From Martinezella lusitana (GTDB lineage: Bacteria > Pseudomonadota > Alphaproteobacteria > Rhizobiales > Rhizobiaceae), in assembly GCF_014207095.1 (NCBI RefSeq), contig NZ_JACHBG010000006.1, positions 248,001-312,000 of the forward strand: a DNA stretch of 64,000 nt. The letters are read 5' to 3'. Under the pieces are notes generated by a model. That model saw only the letters and a program-made list of their open reading frames with translations, did no database searches and was not told where the DNA came from. The position numbers were made by a program, and so were the translations under genes. Of this stretch, positions 62,716 to 64,000 are shown piece by piece. The first letter of the stretch is position 1, and the number at the start of each line of letters is the position of its first letter.

Positions 62716-63587
62716 CAGAGCACCTCGTCGGCGATGGTGTTTTTCAGGATGCCGAGGCCATCTGCCTCGACTTCGACGACATCTCCCGGCTTCAGCCAGA
62801 TCGGCGGGTCGAAGCGGGCGCCGGCGCCGGTCGGCGTGCCTGTCACGATGACGTCGCCGGGAACGAGCGTGGTGAAGGTGGAGATGTAGTTGATGATCTT
62901 GCGGAAGGAGAAGATCATCCGGCTGGTGCGGTCGATCTGGCGCACCTCGCCGTTGACGCGGGTCTTAAGCTCAATGTCGTCGAGCTGGGCGGCATCGGTG
63001 AAGGGGATCAGCCAGGGGCCGATCGAGCCTGTATTGTCGAAGTTCTTGCCCTGGGTAACGTTGAACTTTGCGTGCCGCACCCAGTCACGGATCGTGCCTT
63101 CGTTGCAAAGCGAAAGAGCCGCGATATGCGAGAAGGCATCGGCTTCGGCGATCCGTCGGCCACCCTTGCCGATGACAATGACGATCTCGCCTTCGTAGTC
63201 GAGCTGAGGGCTTTCCGGCGGCCGGATCAGCGGCTGGCCGTTGCCGGTGAACGAGCGCGGAAAGCGGATGAAGAGAGAGGGGTTGGAAGGGGCAGCCTGC
63301 CCATCCTTGTACTCCTCGTTGCGGTCGGGGAAGTTGACCCCGACGCAAATGATCTTTTCCGGCGACGGAATGGGAATTTCGAAGCGGATGTCGTCCAGTG
63401 CGAAATCCGGCTTCAACGTCTTGGCTTCCTCTGCGAGCTGAACGAGGCGACCGGCCTCGATCACCTCACGCAGTGTTGGCCATGTCGCGCCGTGGCGGGC
63501 GGAGAGGTCGACGACACCGCCGTCGACCGCAAGCCCGTAACCATGACGGCCGTTTCTCGAAAAGGACAGGAATCTTGGATGGGTCAT
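62715..63587 (-). CDS. Fumarylacetoacetate hydrolase (FAH) family protein
   Basis: A 290-residue member of the FAH family: ICVGVNFPDRNEE, LDYEGEIVIVIGKGGRRI (metal ligands) and DVIVTGTPTGAGARFDPPIWLKPGDVVEVEADGLG. In homoprotocatechuate routes the equivalent enzyme is the HpaG isomerase/decarboxylase; other FAH proteins cleave acylpyruvates. It lies between the dehydrogenase and the hydratase. The exact reaction cannot be fixed from sequence alone. Confidence 0.87.
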   Translation of the reverse strand: MTHPRFLSFSRNGRHGYGLAVDGGVVDLSARHGATWPTLREVIEAGRLVQLAEEAKTLKPDFALDDIRFEIPIPSPEKIICVGVNFPDRNEEYKDGQAAPSNPSLFIRFPRSFTGNGQPLIRPPESPQLDYEGEIVIVIGKGGRRIAEADAFSHIAALSLCNEGTIRDWVRHAKFNVTQGKNFDNTGSIGPWLIPFTDAAQLDDIELKTRVNGEVRQIDRTSRMIFSFRKIINYISTFTTLVPGDVIVTGTPTGAGARFDPPIWLKPGDVVEVEADGLGILKNTIADEVL

Positions 63588-63610
63588 GCTTTCATGGCCT
63601 TGTTTTGACC

Positions 63611-64000
63611 TCAGACGACGCCGCCGAGGCAGACATATTTGATTTCGGTGAATTCCTCGATGCCGTAGCGCGAGCCCTCGCGGCCAAGGCCGGAGAGCTT
63701 GACGCCACCGAAGGGGGCTTCGGCCGTCGAGATCAGGCCGGTATTGACGCCGACCATGCCGTATTCCAGGGCTTCGGCAACGCGGAATACGCGGGCGAGA
63801 TCCTTGGCATAAAAGTAGGAGGCAAGGCCAAACTCGGTGTCATTGGCCTGAACGATGACATCGGCCTCATCCTTGAAGCGGAAGAGGGGAGCCACCGGTC
63901 CGAAGGTCTCTTCTTTCGCCACAGCCATGGCAGGCGTGACGTCGGCGAGTACCGTCGCTTCATAGAAGCGTCCGCCGAGCTGATGGCGATGACCGCCGGC
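63611..64000 (-). CDS. Aldehyde dehydrogenase (succinate-semialdehyde dehydrogenase-like), C-terminal part
   Basis: About 130 residues of the C-terminus are visible; the start is beyond the right edge. [70 protein letters not shown] and [15 protein letters not shown] are typical of GabD-type SSADH. It would oxidise the succinate semialdehyde made by HpaI. The catalytic Cys and cofactor residues lie outside the window. Separated from the FAH gene by 23 bp. Confidence 0.85.
   Translation of the reverse strand, partial: AGGHRHQLGGRFYEATVLADVTPAMAVAKEETFGPVAPLFRFKDEADVIVQANDTEFGLASYFYAKDLARVFRVAEALEYGMVGVNTGLISTAEAPFGGVKLSGLGREGSRYGIEEFTEIKYVCLGGVV

Overview
The window looks like part of a Rhizobiaceae (Rhizobium/Agrobacterium-type) genome, probably an accessory replicon or accessory chromosome region. 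The reasons are a moderately high GC content, many ABC uptake systems paired with LacI, GntR, AraC or TetR regulators, a ugpBAEC operon in rhizobial order, and no housekeeping, rRNA, tRNA, phage or transposase genes. Assignment is from protein character only; no database search was possible.

Layout. 1-3 kb: the start of a PhyH-type dioxygenase (cut by the window edge) divergent from a LacI regulator, an I78-type protease inhibitor and a PAS protein. 3-7.2 kb (minus strand): ugpBAEC for glycerol-3-phosphate-type substrates, with an inverted repeat upstream. 7.6-11.5 kb: an arginase-fold protein with an altered metal site, a small membrane protein, a saccharopine-dehydrogenase-like oxidoreductase divergent from a TetR regulator across a palindrome, and a small secreted protein.

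11.8-27.5 kb is the most interesting part. Three adjacent transcription units share the operator core AAACGTTT (five copies found) and contain one LacI gene. Unit 1 is a CUT1 sugar ABC importer, a clan GH-G glycoside hydrolase and the LacI regulator. Unit 2 is an amino-acid-type binding protein, an unusual long permease, an SDR and a roughly 1010-residue fusion of an APH/hydroxylysine-kinase-like domain, an M23 domain and a phospho-lyase of the ETNPPL/PHYKPL aminotransferase family. Unit 3 is a GH42 beta-galactosidase. I propose a regulon for uptake, deglycosylation and breakdown of a glycosylated amino alcohol, for example galactosyl- or glucosylgalactosyl-hydroxylysine.

28-30.4 kb: a glutathione-independent formaldehyde-dehydrogenase-like enzyme and a histone-H1-like Lys/Ala-rich protein. 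30.7-38 kb (minus strand): a peptide ABC importer with a fused double ATPase and an M14 carboxypeptidase-like protein, divergent from a GntR regulator. 39-47.7 kb: two MFS carriers, a second GntR regulator, a Nudix hydrolase, an ArsR/SRPBCC pair divergent from a RibD-like reductase, an exported alpha/beta hydrolase, and a PadR-DUF1700-DUF2807 operon.

47.8-64 kb: a catabolic region with an HpaR-like MarR regulator, two AraC regulators, an aldehyde dehydrogenase, a GMC oxidoreductase, a branched-chain-type ABC importer and an SDR. Opposite it on the minus strand are an NTF2-like protein, a MoaF-like protein, an SDR, and a lower meta-cleavage set (HpaI aldolase, HpaH hydratase, FAH-family protein, SSADH-like dehydrogenase cut by the window edge). 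HpaH-type and HpaI-type enzymes make pyruvate plus succinate semialdehyde, which the last enzyme would oxidise to succinate. No ring-cleavage enzyme is visible.

Start sites were adjusted by ribosome-binding sites, overlaps and family N-termini. Hairpins and operators were found by eye and are not exhaustive.
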